A DNA stretch of 64,000 bases from Brevundimonas sp. UBA6550 (GTDB taxonomy: Bacteria; Pseudomonadota; Alphaproteobacteria; Caulobacterales; Caulobacteraceae). The notes beneath the pieces are model-generated. The model ran no database searches. It was not told where the DNA came from and saw only the letters and a list, made by a program, of their open reading frames with translations. Shown here in pieces: positions 26,599 through 36,601 of this stretch. Within the stretch, counting starts at the first letter, position 1, and every line of letters starts with the position of its first letter. The position numbers and the translations under genes are program-made. The DNA is taken from contig NZ_DJKE01000006.1 in assembly GCF_002434505.1 (NCBI RefSeq), positions 152,951 to 216,950 on the forward strand, written 5' to 3'.

Positions 26599-28238
26599 CG
26601 CCGCGACGCCTTCGACGCATCCCGCGCCGGGCCGAACTCGGCGCCCGCATTCCATTCCGGCCATTGGTCGCTGTCGGCCAGCTCGCGTCCGACGGCGTAG
26701 ATCAGGGCCACATCGGCGGCGGCCGCGTCCATCTTCCAGGTGTCGTTCCATTCGTCCGTGGGCTGATGATATCGGTTCTGGACATAGTCGCGGCTGGCCG
26801 CGCTGGCGCCGGTGAAACCCGCCGCCGGGAACAGGGCCGGCACGCCCTTCAGGGCCAGGGGGAAGTGGTCGGAGCGATAGAAGGCGCCGGCTTGGGGCGC
26901 CGGATCGGCGATCAGGGTGCGGCCGGCCTGCGTCGCATGGCGGGCCAGCACGTCGTCCAACTGGTTCTTGCCCTTGCCGATGACGACGACGTCGGGGTCG
27001 ATCTCGGTCCCCGGCAGCAGGCTGTCGACATTGATGTTGGCGACCGTGGTCTCCAGCGGCCAGACCGGATTGGCGGCGTAATAGGTCGAGCCGAGCAGCC
27101 CTGCCTCCTCGCCCGACCAGGCGGCGAAGACCACCGACCGTTTCGGGCGCGGTCCCTCGGCGAAGGCGTGGGCCAGCTCCAGCAGGGCGGCGACCCCGGT
27201 CGCATTGTCCACGGCGGCGTTATAGATCTTGTCGCCCTGGGCGTTCGGCGTGCCGACGCCATAGCCGTCCCAGTGGGCGCCATACATCACGGTCTCGTTC
27301 GGACGCTCCGAACCCGGAATGCGGGCGATGACGTTCCTGGTCTCCACCCGGTCGGCGAGCTGGCCGAAATCGACGCTGAGGGTCAGGCCGGGCAGGACGA
27401 CGGGCGTGAAGTCGGCCCGGCGCGCGCTTGCCTTCAGGGCGGCGAAATCCAGGCCGGCGGCGCGGAATAGCTCCTCGGCCTTGGCGCGCTGAATCCAGCC
27501 CTGGAAGGGGGCGCGCTCGGCGTCGGGGTTGGCGCGCACGATGTCGAACTTGGGCGCCGCCGACGAGTTCTGCAGCGTGGACCAGCCATAGCCGGCGCCG
27601 GCCGTCTCATGCACCACCAGCACGCCCGCCGCGCCGCGACGGCCTGCCTCCTGGAACTTGTAGGTCCAGCGGCCGTAGAAGGTCATGGCGTTGCCGTCGA
27701 ACTTGCCGGCGACCGGATCGCCCTCGGCGGCTTCGAAATCGGGATCGTTGACCAGGACGACGATGACCTTGCCGCGCACGTCCACGTCCTTGAAGTCGTC
27801 CCACTGGCGCTCGGGCGCCGTCGCGCCATAGCCGACGAAGACCACCGGCGCGTCGGTCACGGTGATGTGGTTCACCGGCCGGTCGCTGGACACCAGCACG
27901 TCCGGCCCGCGCTGCAGGTTCAGGGTGCGGCCCCCGACATGGGCGGTCACCACGGCCGGGCCGTCCTGGCGCGTGCGCGACAGATGGGCGACCTGGACGA
28001 AGGCGCCGTCCGGCCCGCCGCCCTGGGCGCCCGCCGCGCGGAACTGGTCCACCAGCCAGGCGACGGTCTTCTCCTCGCCGGGCGAGGCGGGGGCGCGGCC
28101 CTCGAACGCATCCGACGCCAGCACCCGCACCGCCTGGTTCATCCGTTCGGCGTCGATCGCCGGCGCCTGCTGGGCCTGGGCGGGCGCGCAGGCCATCGTC
28201 AGGGCCAGGGCGGAAACGGCGGGGAGGGCGTGGCGCAT
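26595..28238 (-). CDS. Exported M28 family peptidase with PA-like insert
   Basis: A 547-residue periplasmic metallopeptidase with a signal peptide ending at PAQAQQ. An insert near residues 110-260 resembles a PA domain (VDVRGKVIVVLVNDPDF). The zinc site follows with GAHWDGYGVG, NAAVDNATGVAALLELA, AWSGEEAGLLGS, NVDSLLPGTE and RYHQPTDEWND. This is the third M28 enzyme here. The stop codon overlaps that of the convergent divL through a shared TTAA. Confidence 0.93.
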   Translation of the reverse strand: MRHALPAVSALALTMACAPAQAQQAPAIDAERMNQAVRVLASDAFEGRAPASPGEEKTVAWLVDQFRAAGAQGGGPDGAFVQVAHLSRTRQDGPAVVTAHVGGRTLNLQRGPDVLVSSDRPVNHITVTDAPVVFVGYGATAPERQWDDFKDVDVRGKVIVVLVNDPDFEAAEGDPVAGKFDGNAMTFYGRWTYKFQEAGRRGAAGVLVVHETAGAGYGWSTLQNSSAAPKFDIVRANPDAERAPFQGWIQRAKAEELFRAAGLDFAALKASARRADFTPVVLPGLTLSVDFGQLADRVETRNVIARIPGSERPNETVMYGAHWDGYGVGTPNAQGDKIYNAAVDNATGVAALLELAHAFAEGPRPKRSVVFAAWSGEEAGLLGSTYYAANPVWPLETTVANINVDSLLPGTEIDPDVVVIGKGKNQLDDVLARHATQAGRTLIADPAPQAGAFYRSDHFPLALKGVPALFPAAGFTGASAASRDYVQNRYHQPTDEWNDTWKMDAAAADVALIYAVGRELADSDQWPEWNAGAEFGPARDASKASRR

Positions 28239-28275
28239 CGAGAACTCCTGATCGAACCGGCGGACCCTGCCCGTC

Positions 28276-29481
28276 TCAGCCCTGGCTGTCGAGCCAGTCG
28301 ATCACCCCCCGGGCGGCCACAACGCCCGAGGCGAAGCTGGCCTGGAGCAGATAGCCCCCCGTCGGCGCCTCCCAGTCCAGCATCTCGCCGGCGACGAAGA
28401 CGCCCGGGCGTTCGCGCAGCATCAGCCGTGCGTCCACGCCGTCCAGCCGGACCCCGCCGGCCGAGGATATGGCCCGCTCCAGCCCCTGGACGCCGCTCAG
28501 GATCAGGGGCAGGGCCTTGATCCGCTGGGCCAGGGCGCGGGGTTCGGCGGGCGGCGGGCCGGCTTCGTGCAGCAGGGCGACCGCCGCCGGCTCCAGCCCT
28601 GCCGTCTTGCGCAGATGGTTCGACAGACTGGCCTTGCCGCGCGGCCGATCCAGCCGGACGATCAGGCGCGCCATGTCCATGTCGGGTTTCAGGTCGATCC
28701 GCACATCGGCCTGACCCGCCGCCTCGACCGTGTCGCGCAGAGCCGCCGAAAGGGCGTAGACGGCCCCGCCCTCCAGCCCATAGCCGGCGATCATCGCCTC
28801 GCCCCTGACGGATCGGTCGCCGTGGCCGAGGGCGATTCCCTTCAGCGGCAGACCGGCGAACCGTTCGCGGAACAGCGGCGACCAGGCGACGTCGAAACCG
28901 ACGTTGGCGGGTCGAAACGGCGTCGTCGGCGCATCCAGCCACGCGGTCCAGGCGCCGTCCGAACCCAGGCGCGGCCAGCTGGCGCCGCCCAGGGCCAGAA
29001 GCACGGCGTCGGGACGTTCCAGCCGCTCGCCCTCGGGCGTCTCGAACGCCAGGGCCCCGTCCCGCCATCCGATCCAGCGCGAGCGCGTTCGGACCTGAAC
29101 CCCCAACGTCTCCAGCCGCGCCAGCCAGGCCCGCAGCAGGGGCGACGCCTTCATCGCCTTGGGGAAGACCCGCCCGCTGGAGCCCACGAAAGTCGGCTGG
29201 CCCAGCCCCTCGACCCATTGCGTCAGGTCGGCCGGCGAGAAGGCGTCGATCCAGCGGGCGACGGTCGGCCGGGCGGCGCCGTAGCGGGCCGCGAAGTCCT
29301 CCAGCGGCTCGGAATGGGTCAGGTTCAGGCCGCCGCGTCCGGCCATCAGGAACTTGCGCGCGACCGACGGCATCCGGTCGTGGACCACGACGCCCAGCCC
29401 CGCCTGGGCCAGCCGTTCGGCCGCCATCAGCCCGGCCGGACCGGCGCCGATCACATGAACCTGTCTGACGGATTCGCTCAT
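28276..29481 (-). CDS. HI0933/TIGR03862-type NAD(P)/FAD-dependent flavoprotein
   Basis: A 401-residue protein. The Rossmann FAD-binding motif is at the N-terminus (VHVIGAGPAGLMAAERLAQAG). The family segment KFLMAGRGGLNLTHSE and a C-terminal FAD-contact stretch, GVFVAGEMLDWEAPTGGYLL, follow. The reaction is unknown; the group is annotated only as aminoacetone oxidase-like or BaiN-like. The start is the ATG at 29479-29481. The longer frame reaches into the divergent GreA-like gene. Confidence 0.88.
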   Translation of the reverse strand: MSESVRQVHVIGAGPAGLMAAERLAQAGLGVVVHDRMPSVARKFLMAGRGGLNLTHSEPLEDFAARYGAARPTVARWIDAFSPADLTQWVEGLGQPTFVGSSGRVFPKAMKASPLLRAWLARLETLGVQVRTRSRWIGWRDGALAFETPEGERLERPDAVLLALGGASWPRLGSDGAWTAWLDAPTTPFRPANVGFDVAWSPLFRERFAGLPLKGIALGHGDRSVRGEAMIAGYGLEGGAVYALSAALRDTVEAAGQADVRIDLKPDMDMARLIVRLDRPRGKASLSNHLRKTAGLEPAAVALLHEAGPPPAEPRALAQRIKALPLILSGVQGLERAISSAGGVRLDGVDARLMLRERPGVFVAGEMLDWEAPTGGYLLQASFASGVVAARGVIDWLDSQG

Positions 29482-29545
29482 CGCCCCGCTTTGCCCGGTC
29501 GGCTCGGCTCTGGCTATAGGCGCGCGCGTCGCTATGTTCCGTACC

Positions 29546-30025
29546 ATGAGCGTCGCCTTCACCCGAGAAGAAGATCTTGAGGCCACCGCCGCCGACCTGG
29601 CGGACCGCCCGATCTCGCCCCACCCCAATCTGGTCACGCCGCAGGGTCTGGCCCTGATCGAGGCCGAACTGGCCTCGGCCCGCGCCGCCTATACGGCCGC
29701 CCAGGTGCAGGGCTCGATCGAGAGCGACCGCACCGCCATGGCCCGCGCGACCCGCGACCTGCGCTACTGGTCCGCGCGGCGCGCCTCGGCCCAGCTGGTC
29801 GAGCCGGGCGAGGACGAGGGCGCCGTGCGCTTCGGCGGCTCGGTCACCATCGAACGCGACGACGGCCGCACCCAGACGTGGCGCATCGTCGGCGAGGACG
29901 AGGCCGATCCAGCCGCCGGTTCGGTCAGCCATGTGTCGCCGTTGTCGCGCGCCGTCATGGGCCGCCGCGTCGGGGACGAGGTGCAGGTGGCGGGGCAGAC
30001 GGCCGAGATTACGGCCGTCGGCTAG
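29546..30025 (+). CDS. GreA/GreB-family transcription elongation factor-like protein
   Basis: A 159-residue protein (163 if started at ATG 29534). A predicted coiled coil near residues 35-80 (LALIEAELASARAAY) precedes the FKBP-like GreA/B C-terminal domain (FGGSVTIERDDGRTQTWRIVGEDEADPAAGSVS-HVSPLSRAVMGRRVGDEV). True GreA has a longer N-terminal coiled coil, so this is a divergent paralogue that may bind RNA polymerase. It ends three bases from the convergent XRE regulator. Confidence 0.88.
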   Translation: MSVAFTREEDLEATAADLADRPISPHPNLVTPQGLALIEAELASARAAYTAAQVQGSIESDRTAMARATRDLRYWSARRASAQLVEPGEDEGAVRFGGSVTIERDDGRTQTWRIVGEDEADPAAGSVSHVSPLSRAVMGRRVGDEVQVAGQTAEITAVG

Positions 30026-30028
30026 TCT

Positions 30029-30442
30029 TCAGGCCTCGTCGCCCACGCCTTCGTCCAGCATTTCGCGCATGATCTGCACGACCGCCTTCTGCTTTCGCAG
30101 CGGCAGGCGGGGCGCCAGTTTGGCGATTTCCAGACTCTGTTTGGTCATCGGGAAGTCATGGTCGAAGCCGGGCGCGGCGGCCTCGGCCATGCCAGGCTGC
30201 TGGAGCGGAACGCCGTCGAAGAAGAAGGCGATCTCCTCCTTCATGAACTGGGCGATTTCGAACAGCTTGGACGCCGAAACGCGGTTCGTGCCCTTTTCGT
30301 ACTTCTGCACCTGCTGGAAGCTGACGCCGACCGCATTGGCCAGGGCGGTCTGGGTGAGGCCCAGGTTCAGCCGCTTCTCCTGGACGCGACGGCCGACATG
30401 GCGATCCACGGGGTGGATCGTCTCGTCCTTGTCTTGCGCCAT
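30029..30442 (-). CDS. XRE-family transcriptional regulator
   Basis: A 137-residue protein. The helix-turn-helix is at residues about 17-70 (HVGRRVQEKRLNLGLTQTALANAVGVSFQQVQKYEKGTNRVSASKL). A C-terminal region is helical. It closely resembles the PraR/PhrR-type regulators of Alphaproteobacteria, and similar genes commonly follow lnt. It is the last gene of the long minus-strand run that includes lnt, 13 bp downstream of it. Target genes are unknown. Confidence 0.9.
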   Translation of the reverse strand: MAQDKDETIHPVDRHVGRRVQEKRLNLGLTQTALANAVGVSFQQVQKYEKGTNRVSASKLFEIAQFMKEEIAFFFDGVPLQQPGMAEAAAPGFDHDFPMTKQSLEIAKLAPRLPLRKQKAVVQIMREMLDEGVGDEA

Positions 30443-30455
30443 GGTCTTCCCCGCC

Positions 30456-32093
30456 TCAGATCGCCGACTGCCCCGATCTCACCTTAGATCGCAGGATCAG
30501 CGGCCACAAGGATAGAGCGAGCATAGCCATTAGCGCTAGCGCCAGCGGCCAGTCGCCGAACCGGCCATAGGGGGTGACGCCGGTCGGGCGGGGCAGGGGG
30601 GCGTCGATCACCCCCATCACGCCGGGCTCCAGCCGCTGGCCGTCCACGATCCGGCCCCATGGATCGATCATGGCGGAAATCCCCGTCGGCGTGGCCCGCG
30701 TGATGGGCAGGCCGGTCTCGATGGCGCGATAGCTGGCCAGGTTCAGATGCTGGCGCGGGCCGGAGGTGGCGCCGAACCAGGCGTCGTTGGACGCATTGAC
30801 GATCCAGTCTGGACGGCCCGCCGCGCCGGGCGTGAAGCCGGGATAGAGGCTTTCGTAGCAGATCAGCACCTGGGCCGGCGGCGCGCCAGGAAACGAGATC
30901 GGCGCCGGCCTCGGTCCTGCGGAAAAATCGCTGGGCATATGCACCAGGCTGCGCAGGCCGATGGAGGTCATCAGCGATCCCAGCGGCAGATATTCGCCGA
31001 ACGGCACCAGTCGGTGCTTGTCATAGACGGCCGCGATCCTCAGGCCCGCCCCGCCCTCGTCGGCCAGGGCGAACAGGCTGTTGTAATAGCGGGCGCCTTC
31101 GGGCGCCGTCAGGTCCGGCTCGCCCCGCGCCAGCCCCATCAGCAGGGTCTGGCCGGGCCGCAGGGCGCCGGCGATGGCGGCGGCGTCAGCCGAGGCGAAG
31201 ACGTCGTTGGCCGAGGCGGGCAGGGCGCCCTCGGGCCAGACCACCACATCGGGCGTCCGCGACGCCGCCTGGCCGGTCAGGGCGACATAGCGGTCGACGA
31301 TGGAGCGATAGGCCTCGGGCGACCATTTGGTTTCCTGCTTCACATCGGCCTGGACCAGGCGCACCACCGTATCAGTGAACTGCAGATCCGATTGCGCCAG
31401 CCGCACCGCGCCGAACGCCCCCACCGCGATCATGGCCAGGGCGCCCAGGCCCGCCGAGACCAGACGGCTGCGCTTTTCGCCCGGACCGATCATCGGGGCG
31501 AAGGCCGCGGTCGCGGCGACGGTGATCAGGCTCAGGCCATAAACGCCGACGACCGAGGCGAACTGGGACATGCCGCCGCCCGCTCGCCACGTGGCCCCCG
31601 CCGGATTCCACGGAAAGCCGGTCAGCACATGGCCGCGCAGCCATTCGGCGGCGCAGAACAGGGCGGCGAACAACAGGACCCGCACCGACCCAATGGGTGC
31701 GAAACGCCGATAGAGGGCCGTCGCCGCGCCCCAGAACAGGCCCAGGCCCGCAGGCAGCAGGCTGGCCGCAAAGGGCGCCATCCACGCCTGTTCGGGATTG
31801 ACGAAAAAGGCCTCGGCCACCCACCAGCAGCCGACGAAGAAATAGGCGAACCCGGCCAGCCACCCCATCCAGAAGGCGCCCCGCGCCGTGTCGGACCGCT
31901 CCGACAGGATCATCAGCAGCGGATAGCCCAACAGACCGATCAGAACCCCGAACGGCGGATGGGCGAAGGCCGTCCCGGCGCCCGCCAGCAGGGCCAGGAC
32001 GATGCGGATCAGCCGCCAGGTCAGGGCGCGCTTCTTGTCGGGCATGGCGCGGATGGGGGCTGCGAAACGGTTCAGCAGGGCGTCGGGAAACAT
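30456..32093 (-). CDS. lnt: Apolipoprotein N-acyltransferase
   Basis: A 545-residue inner-membrane enzyme that adds the third acyl chain to lipoproteins. About six to eight N-terminal helices (to residue 240) precede a carbon-nitrogen hydrolase domain with the catalytic triad Glu in VVWPEGALP, Lys in KHRLVPFGEYLPL and Cys in LICYESLYPG. A last helix sits near the C-terminus. The many lipoproteins in this window are its likely substrates. It starts four bases after the ybeY stop. In many Alphaproteobacteria corC/hlyC lies between these two genes but is absent here. Confidence 0.96.
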   Translation of the reverse strand: MFPDALLNRFAAPIRAMPDKKRALTWRLIRIVLALLAGAGTAFAHPPFGVLIGLLGYPLLMILSERSDTARGAFWMGWLAGFAYFFVGCWWVAEAFFVNPEQAWMAPFAASLLPAGLGLFWGAATALYRRFAPIGSVRVLLFAALFCAAEWLRGHVLTGFPWNPAGATWRAGGGMSQFASVVGVYGLSLITVAATAAFAPMIGPGEKRSRLVSAGLGALAMIAVGAFGAVRLAQSDLQFTDTVVRLVQADVKQETKWSPEAYRSIVDRYVALTGQAASRTPDVVVWPEGALPASANDVFASADAAAIAGALRPGQTLLMGLARGEPDLTAPEGARYYNSLFALADEGGAGLRIAAVYDKHRLVPFGEYLPLGSLMTSIGLRSLVHMPSDFSAGPRPAPISFPGAPPAQVLICYESLYPGFTPGAAGRPDWIVNASNDAWFGATSGPRQHLNLASYRAIETGLPITRATPTGISAMIDPWGRIVDGQRLEPGVMGVIDAPLPRPTGVTPYGRFGDWPLALALMAMLALSLWPLILRSKVRSGQSAI

Positions 32094-32096
32094 GGA

Positions 32097-32543
32097 TCAG
32101 TCCTGCTCGGCGGCATAAGGATCGGCGACGCCGATTCCAGCCAGGATCTCGCGTTCCTCGGCCTCCATCTCCTCGGCCTCGGCGTCGTCCTCGTGGTCGC
32201 GGCCGAGCAGATGCAGCACCCCGTGGACGACCAGATGGCTCAGGTGGTCGGACAGGGTCTTTCCTTGCGCCTCGGCTTCCGCCGCGCAGACGCCGTAGGC
32301 CAGGACGATGTCGCCCAGATGCGGCGCGGCGTTCTCAAGCGCGGGGAAGGACAGGACGTTGGTCGGCTTGTCCTTGTCGCGGAACCGGGCGTTCAGGTCG
32401 CGCACCGCCTCATCGTCGGTCAGCAGGACGACGACATCGCCCTCCACCGTTCCTAGCGCCGCCTGTGCGGCGCGCGACACGACAGCTTCGGCCTCCGCCA
32501 GGGCGCCGGTCCAGGCGTCGGCCTCGACTTCGATCTCGATCAT
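32097..32543 (-). CDS. ybeY: Endoribonuclease YbeY
   Basis: A 148-residue zinc protein needed for 16S rRNA 3' end maturation and ribosome quality control. The zinc motif is VVHGVLHLLGRDHEDDAEAEEM (H-x3-H-x5-H), and the conserved RFRDKDKPTNVLSFP precedes it. The start overlaps the phoH stop by four bases. Confidence 0.96.
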   Translation of the reverse strand: MIEIEVEADAWTGALAEAEAVVSRAAQAALGTVEGDVVVLLTDDEAVRDLNARFRDKDKPTNVLSFPALENAAPHLGDIVLAYGVCAAEAEAQGKTLSDHLSHLVVHGVLHLLGRDHEDDAEAEEMEAEEREILAGIGVADPYAAEQD

Positions 32544-33529
32544 GCGGGGTCTTCGAGGTCCGGGGCAGGCCGCCCCTTCGCCGCATCGGCGTCATAGGCG
32601 CGCACGATCCGCTCGACCATGGCGTGGCGCACCACGTCCGAGGCCTCGAACTTCAGGACGCCCACGCCCTGCACCCCGTCCAGAATCCGCAAGGCATGGG
32701 CCAGGCCGGAATCGCGCGGGTTCAACAGGTCGATCTGGGACGGGTCGCCCGTGACCACCATTCGCGCGCCTTCGCCCAGCCGCGTCAGCACCATCTTCAT
32801 CTGCAGGCGCGAGGTGTTCTGCGCCTCGTCCACGATGACGAAGGCGTGGCTGAGCGTGCGGCCGCGCATGAAGGCGATGGGGGCGGCTTCGATCTCGCCC
32901 TTGTCGCGGCGGCGCTGCACGTCTTCGGCGCCCAGAATGTCGTTCAGCGCCTCCCAGATCGGGGCCAGATAGGGGTCGACCTTCTCGTTCAGGTCGCCGG
33001 GCAGAAAGCCCAGCTTCTCGCCCGCCTCGACCGCCGGGCGGGTGATGACCAACCGGTCCACCTGTCCGCGCCGCAGCAGGGACGCGCCGTAAGCCGCCGC
33101 CAGAAACGTCTTGCCGGTGCCGGCCGGGCCGACGCCGAACGACAGTTCGCACCGCCCCAGCATGTCCAGATAAGCGGCCTGGGCCTTGGTCTTGGGCACG
33201 ATGGCGCCGCGCTTGCCGCCCGGCAGGGAAACCCCGGCCGCCGCCATGCCCGGCGTTCCCCGCCCCCCGCGCGCCTGGCCCAGGGCCGCGCGCACGTCCG
33301 CCTCGGTGACTTCGGCGCCCAAGGCCGCGCGCTTGGCCAGATCCTCGATCACCCGGCGGGCGTCGGACCGGTCGCGCGTGCCGCCATTGACCGAGACCCC
33401 GCCGCCCGGCGCCTCGATCAGCACTTTGAAGGCGTCCTCGATCAAGGCGACATGGCGGCTGTTCGGTCCGATCACCGCACGCAGTTCGGCGTCGTTCAGC
33501 GGGACGAATTCGGACTCACGCGCCATCAA
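32540..33529 (-). CDS. ybeZ: PhoH-family ATPase (YbeZ)
   Basis: A 329-residue P-loop NTPase. Walker A is [11 protein letters not shown] near residue 145. Walker B is [24 protein letters not shown]. The C-terminal [16 protein letters not shown] is the family arginine-finger region. A long N-terminal portion, [21 protein letters not shown], gives the KH-like segment. YbeZ works with YbeY in RNA processing. It overlaps miaB by four bases. Confidence 0.94.
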   Translation of the reverse strand: MMARESEFVPLNDAELRAVIGPNSRHVALIEDAFKVLIEAPGGGVSVNGGTRDRSDARRVIEDLAKRAALGAEVTEADVRAALGQARGGRGTPGMAAAGVSLPGGKRGAIVPKTKAQAAYLDMLGRCELSFGVGPAGTGKTFLAAAYGASLLRRGQVDRLVITRPAVEAGEKLGFLPGDLNEKVDPYLAPIWEALNDILGAEDVQRRRDKGEIEAAPIAFMRGRTLSHAFVIVDEAQNTSRLQMKMVLTRLGEGARMVVTGDPSQIDLLNPRDSGLAHALRILDGVQGVGVLKFEASDVVRHAMVERIVRAYDADAAKGRPAPDLEDPA

Positions 33530-34917
33530 GCGGCCTTTTGCTGGGAAATGAGACGGCCCGACAGACTGTTCTGCTGGCCTTTGACGATCTCGACCGGAAC
33601 GATCTGTCCGATCAGGTGATCCGCGTCATCGACGTGGACCGATTGCAGATATGGGGATCGACCGATCGCTTGGCGACGGTGGCCGTGACGCCCCGGCTTG
33701 TCGAACAGCACATTCAGCGTGCGCCCCGCCTGCGCTTCATTGAAGGCGGTCTGCTGTTCGGTCAGCAGGGCGATCAGACGGTGCAGCCGCTCCTTCGCGA
33801 CTTCCGGCTCGACCTGCTTGCCCATGCCGGCCGCCGGCGTGCCGGGGCGGGGCGAATAGGCGAAGGCGAACGCCCCCGCATAGTTGACGCGCCGCACCAG
33901 ATCCAAGGTATCCTCGAACTCCCGATCCGTCTCGCCGGGAAAGCCGACGATGAAGTCGCCGGCCATGGCGATGTCCGGCCGCGCGGCGCGGATCCGGTCG
34001 ATCAGATCCAAATACTTCTGGCGCCCGTGCTTTCTGTTCATCAGCCGCAGGATGCGGTCCGACCCGGCCTGAACCGGCAGGTGCAGATAGGGCATCAGGG
34101 CGTCCAGATCGCCATGGGCGGCGATCAGGTCGTCGCTCATGTCGTTGGGATGGCTGGTCGTATAGCGGATGCGGTCCAGGCCGGGGATTTCGGCCAGGGC
34201 GTAGGCCAGTTCGGTCAGGGTGGCCTTCTTCCCGTCCGGCCGTTCGCCGTCATAGGCGTTGACGTTCTGGCCCAGCAGGGTGACCTCGCGCACGCCGCGA
34301 TCCGCCAGTTGCCGCGCTTCTTCCAGCACTGAGGCCAAAGGCCGCGACCATTCCGCGCCCCGCGTATAGGGCACGACGCAGAAGGTGCAGAACTTGTCGC
34401 ACCCCTCCTGCACCGTCAGGAAGGCGGTCGGTCCCTCGGTGAAGCGCGCAGCGGGCAGGGCGTCGAACTTGTCGTCGGGGGCGAAGTCGGCGCCGATCCG
34501 CTCGCCCCGCGCCCGCGCCGTGCGGGTCAGCAGTTCGGGCAGCTGATGATAGGCCTGGGGACCGACCACGATGTCGACCGCCGGCTGACGCTTCATGATC
34601 TCCTCGCCCTCGGCCTGGGCGACGCAGCCGGCGACGGCGATGGTCATGTCCCCGCCGGTCTCGCGGCGGATGTCGCGCATCTCGCGCAGCTTGCCCAGCT
34701 CGGAATAGATCTTTTCCGCCGCCTTCTCGCGGATGTGGCAGGTGTTCAGGATGACGAAGTCGGCGCGGGCGGGATCGTCGGTCGTCGCATAGCCCAGCGG
34801 GCGCAGCACATCGGCCATGCGCTCCGAATCATAGACGTTCATCTGGCAACCGTAGGTCTTGATGAACAGACGCTTCTCGGCCGCCGTCTCGACTTGGGGA
34901 AACTGGGTCTCGGTCAT
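33526..34917 (-). CDS. miaB: tRNA methylthiotransferase MiaB
   Basis: A 463-residue radical-SAM enzyme that makes ms2i6A37 in tRNAs reading UNN codons. The N-terminal Fe-S domain has cysteines in [22 protein letters not shown] and [10 protein letters not shown]. The radical-SAM cluster is [12 protein letters not shown] (C-x3-C-x2-C), and a TRAM RNA-binding domain ends the protein ([20 protein letters not shown]). It follows fur by 44 bp. Confidence 0.97.
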   Translation of the reverse strand: MTETQFPQVETAAEKRLFIKTYGCQMNVYDSERMADVLRPLGYATTDDPARADFVILNTCHIREKAAEKIYSELGKLREMRDIRRETGGDMTIAVAGCVAQAEGEEIMKRQPAVDIVVGPQAYHQLPELLTRTARARGERIGADFAPDDKFDALPAARFTEGPTAFLTVQEGCDKFCTFCVVPYTRGAEWSRPLASVLEEARQLADRGVREVTLLGQNVNAYDGERPDGKKATLTELAYALAEIPGLDRIRYTTSHPNDMSDDLIAAHGDLDALMPYLHLPVQAGSDRILRLMNRKHGRQKYLDLIDRIRAARPDIAMAGDFIVGFPGETDREFEDTLDLVRRVNYAGAFAFAYSPRPGTPAAGMGKQVEPEVAKERLHRLIALLTEQQTAFNEAQAGRTLNVLFDKPGRHGHRRQAIGRSPYLQSVHVDDADHLIGQIVPVEIVKGQQNSLSGRLISQQKAA

Positions 34918-34961
34918 GCCGGGCTTATGGTCGCCCGCACCCGCCCCGACAAGACGGGGCC

Positions 34962-35447
34962 TCAGCCCGCGTCCACATCGGCGGGATCGACGCGGGCGGC
35001 GTGGCGCGTGAAGATCAGGCCTTCGCGCTTGGACGGTTCGGCCCCCTCGATGGCGACGCCGTAAAGCTCCAGCTTGTGGCCGATCAGCTGGAAGCCCAGA
35101 CGCTCGGCGATCTCGGACTTCAGCCGTTCGATCTCGGCGTCGAAGAACTCGATCACCTCGCCCGATTTGGTGTCGATCAGGTGGTCGTGGTGGTCGTCGC
35201 CCGCCTCTTCATAGCGGCTGCGGCCGTCGCCGAAGTCATGCTTCTCGACCACGCCCGCCTCTTCGAACAGGCGCACGGTGCGATAGACGGTGGCGATGGA
35301 GATGTGCGGGTCGATGGCCGAGGCGCGGCGATACAGCTCCTCGACATCGGGGTGGTCTTCGGCGTTCGACAGCACCCGGGCGATCACCCGACGCTGTTCG
35401 GTCATACGCATGCCGCGGTCGGCGCAGAGTTTTTCGATCCGGTCCAT
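34962..35447 (-). CDS. fur: Fur-family iron-responsive regulator (Fur/Mur type)
   Basis: A 161-residue metalloregulator. The winged helix (residues about 1-80) contains [31 protein letters not shown]. The metal site has [16 protein letters not shown]. It lacks the CxxC structural zinc pairs seen in the Zur protein of this window, as is common in the alphaproteobacterial Fur/Mur branch. It could therefore sense iron or manganese. It is embedded in the tsaB-rimI-fur-miaB operon, so basal transcription is probably shared. Confidence 0.93.
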   Translation of the reverse strand: MDRIEKLCADRGMRMTEQRRVIARVLSNAEDHPDVEELYRRASAIDPHISIATVYRTVRLFEEAGVVEKHDFGDGRSRYEEAGDDHHDHLIDTKSGEVIEFFDAEIERLKSEIAERLGFQLIGHKLELYGVAIEGAEPSKREGLIFTRHAARVDPADVDAG

Positions 35448-35474
35448 GACCCTAGAATAGGGGTTCGTCGCGCG

Positions 35475-35915
35475 TCAGGGAAGCGTCGGCGTGACGGGAT
35501 CGACAGACAGATCGCGATGCAGGACCAAGGCGTCGATCCGGCGTCCGTCGGGGCCGGCGTAATAGGCCTTTCGGCGGCCGATTTCGACGAAGCCGGCGCG
35601 GGCGTAGAGGACGCGCGCGGCCGCATTGTCCTCGGCGACTTCCAGGAACAGGGTCTCGGCGCCGGCGTCCTTGGCGGCGACGCAGGCCCGCTCCGCCAGG
35701 CGCCGGCCCAGACCCTGGCGACGCGCGCCGGGTCGGACAGCCAGGGTCAGGATTTCCGCCTCGTCCAGCACGACGCGGATCAGGATGAAGCCGTCCGCCT
35801 CGATCCTCAACAGCACGCCGGGCTGGGTCAGAAGGTCGGCGAAGGCTTGGGCGTCCCAGGGGGCGGAAAAGGCCTCGGCATGAAGCGCGGCCAGGGCGTC
35901 CGGCGTCGCGGTCAT
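35475..35915 (-). CDS. rimI: Ribosomal-protein S18 alanine N-acetyltransferase-like GNAT
   Basis: A 146-residue GNAT enzyme. The acetyl-CoA site is [19 protein letters not shown], and LEVAEDNAAARVLYARAGFVEIGRRKAYY is the conserved C-terminal half. RimI in the tsaB-rimI pairing is usual. The start overlaps the tsaB stop by four bases (ATGA). Confidence 0.92.
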   Translation of the reverse strand: MTATPDALAALHAEAFSAPWDAQAFADLLTQPGVLLRIEADGFILIRVVLDEAEILTLAVRPGARRQGLGRRLAERACVAAKDAGAETLFLEVAEDNAAARVLYARAGFVEIGRRKAYYAGPDGRRIDALVLHRDLSVDPVTPTLP

Positions 35916-36592
35916 GCCGGGGGCTGGCGCGGTTGGCCCGGCAGGCGGCTGGGCGGGGTGGCGTCCGGTGCGCGCAGATAAAGCGGACGCGGCGGATGGG
36001 TCGTCGGATCGGCGTCCGCCGCCAGGCGGGCCAGGGCCTCGGGCGCCGGGGCGATCCGGTCGTCCGTCCGCGATATCTTCAGGTCGGGGAAGGCGCCGGC
36101 CAGAACCGCCGCGCCGTTGCCGACCAGGGCGACGGCCGGGCCGAGCGCCGCGATCCGTTCGGCCGCCTGTTCAATCGGCAGAGCCTCGGCCTCGCCAAGC
36201 GGGGCGCCATCGGCGAACAATCGCGCATAGACCTGCCCGCGCCGCGCATCGATCAGGGCGGCCGCCGGCCCGTCGGGCGACGCCCGCGATGCATCTAGGG
36301 CGTCCAGGGTCGAAATCCCCACGACCGGCCGATCCAGGGCGGCGCCCAACCCTTGGGCGAAGGCCAGACCGACGCGCAGGCCCGTGAAGGATCCGGGCCC
36401 GACGGTGACGCCGATCCGGTCCAGGCTCTCGAAGCCTCCGCCCGCTTCAGCCATCACGTCGCGGACCAGGCCGCCCAGCCTTTCCTGGTGCCCCTTGACC
36501 ATCGGCTCGAAGCGCACGGCCAGGGGACGCTCGTCCTCGAACACCGCCGCCGTGCAGGCGCCGAGCGCCGTATCGATCACCAGAAGTCTCAT
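35912..36592 (-). CDS. tsaB: tRNA threonylcarbamoyladenosine synthesis protein TsaB
   Basis: A 226-residue ASKHA-fold partner of TsaD in making t6A37 on ANN-decoding tRNAs. It has the N-terminal LLVIDTALGACTAAVFED, the HQERL segment and VTVGPGSFTGLRVGLAFAQG. It sits nine bases downstream of an XRE regulator and is coupled to rimI. Confidence 0.95.
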   Translation of the reverse strand: MRLLVIDTALGACTAAVFEDERPLAVRFEPMVKGHQERLGGLVRDVMAEAGGGFESLDRIGVTVGPGSFTGLRVGLAFAQGLGAALDRPVVGISTLDALDASRASPDGPAAALIDARRGQVYARLFADGAPLGEAEALPIEQAAERIAALGPAVALVGNGAAVLAGAFPDLKISRTDDRIAPAPEALARLAADADPTTHPPRPLYLRAPDATPPSRLPGQPRQPPA

Positions 36593-36601
36593 GGCGGCCT
36601 T

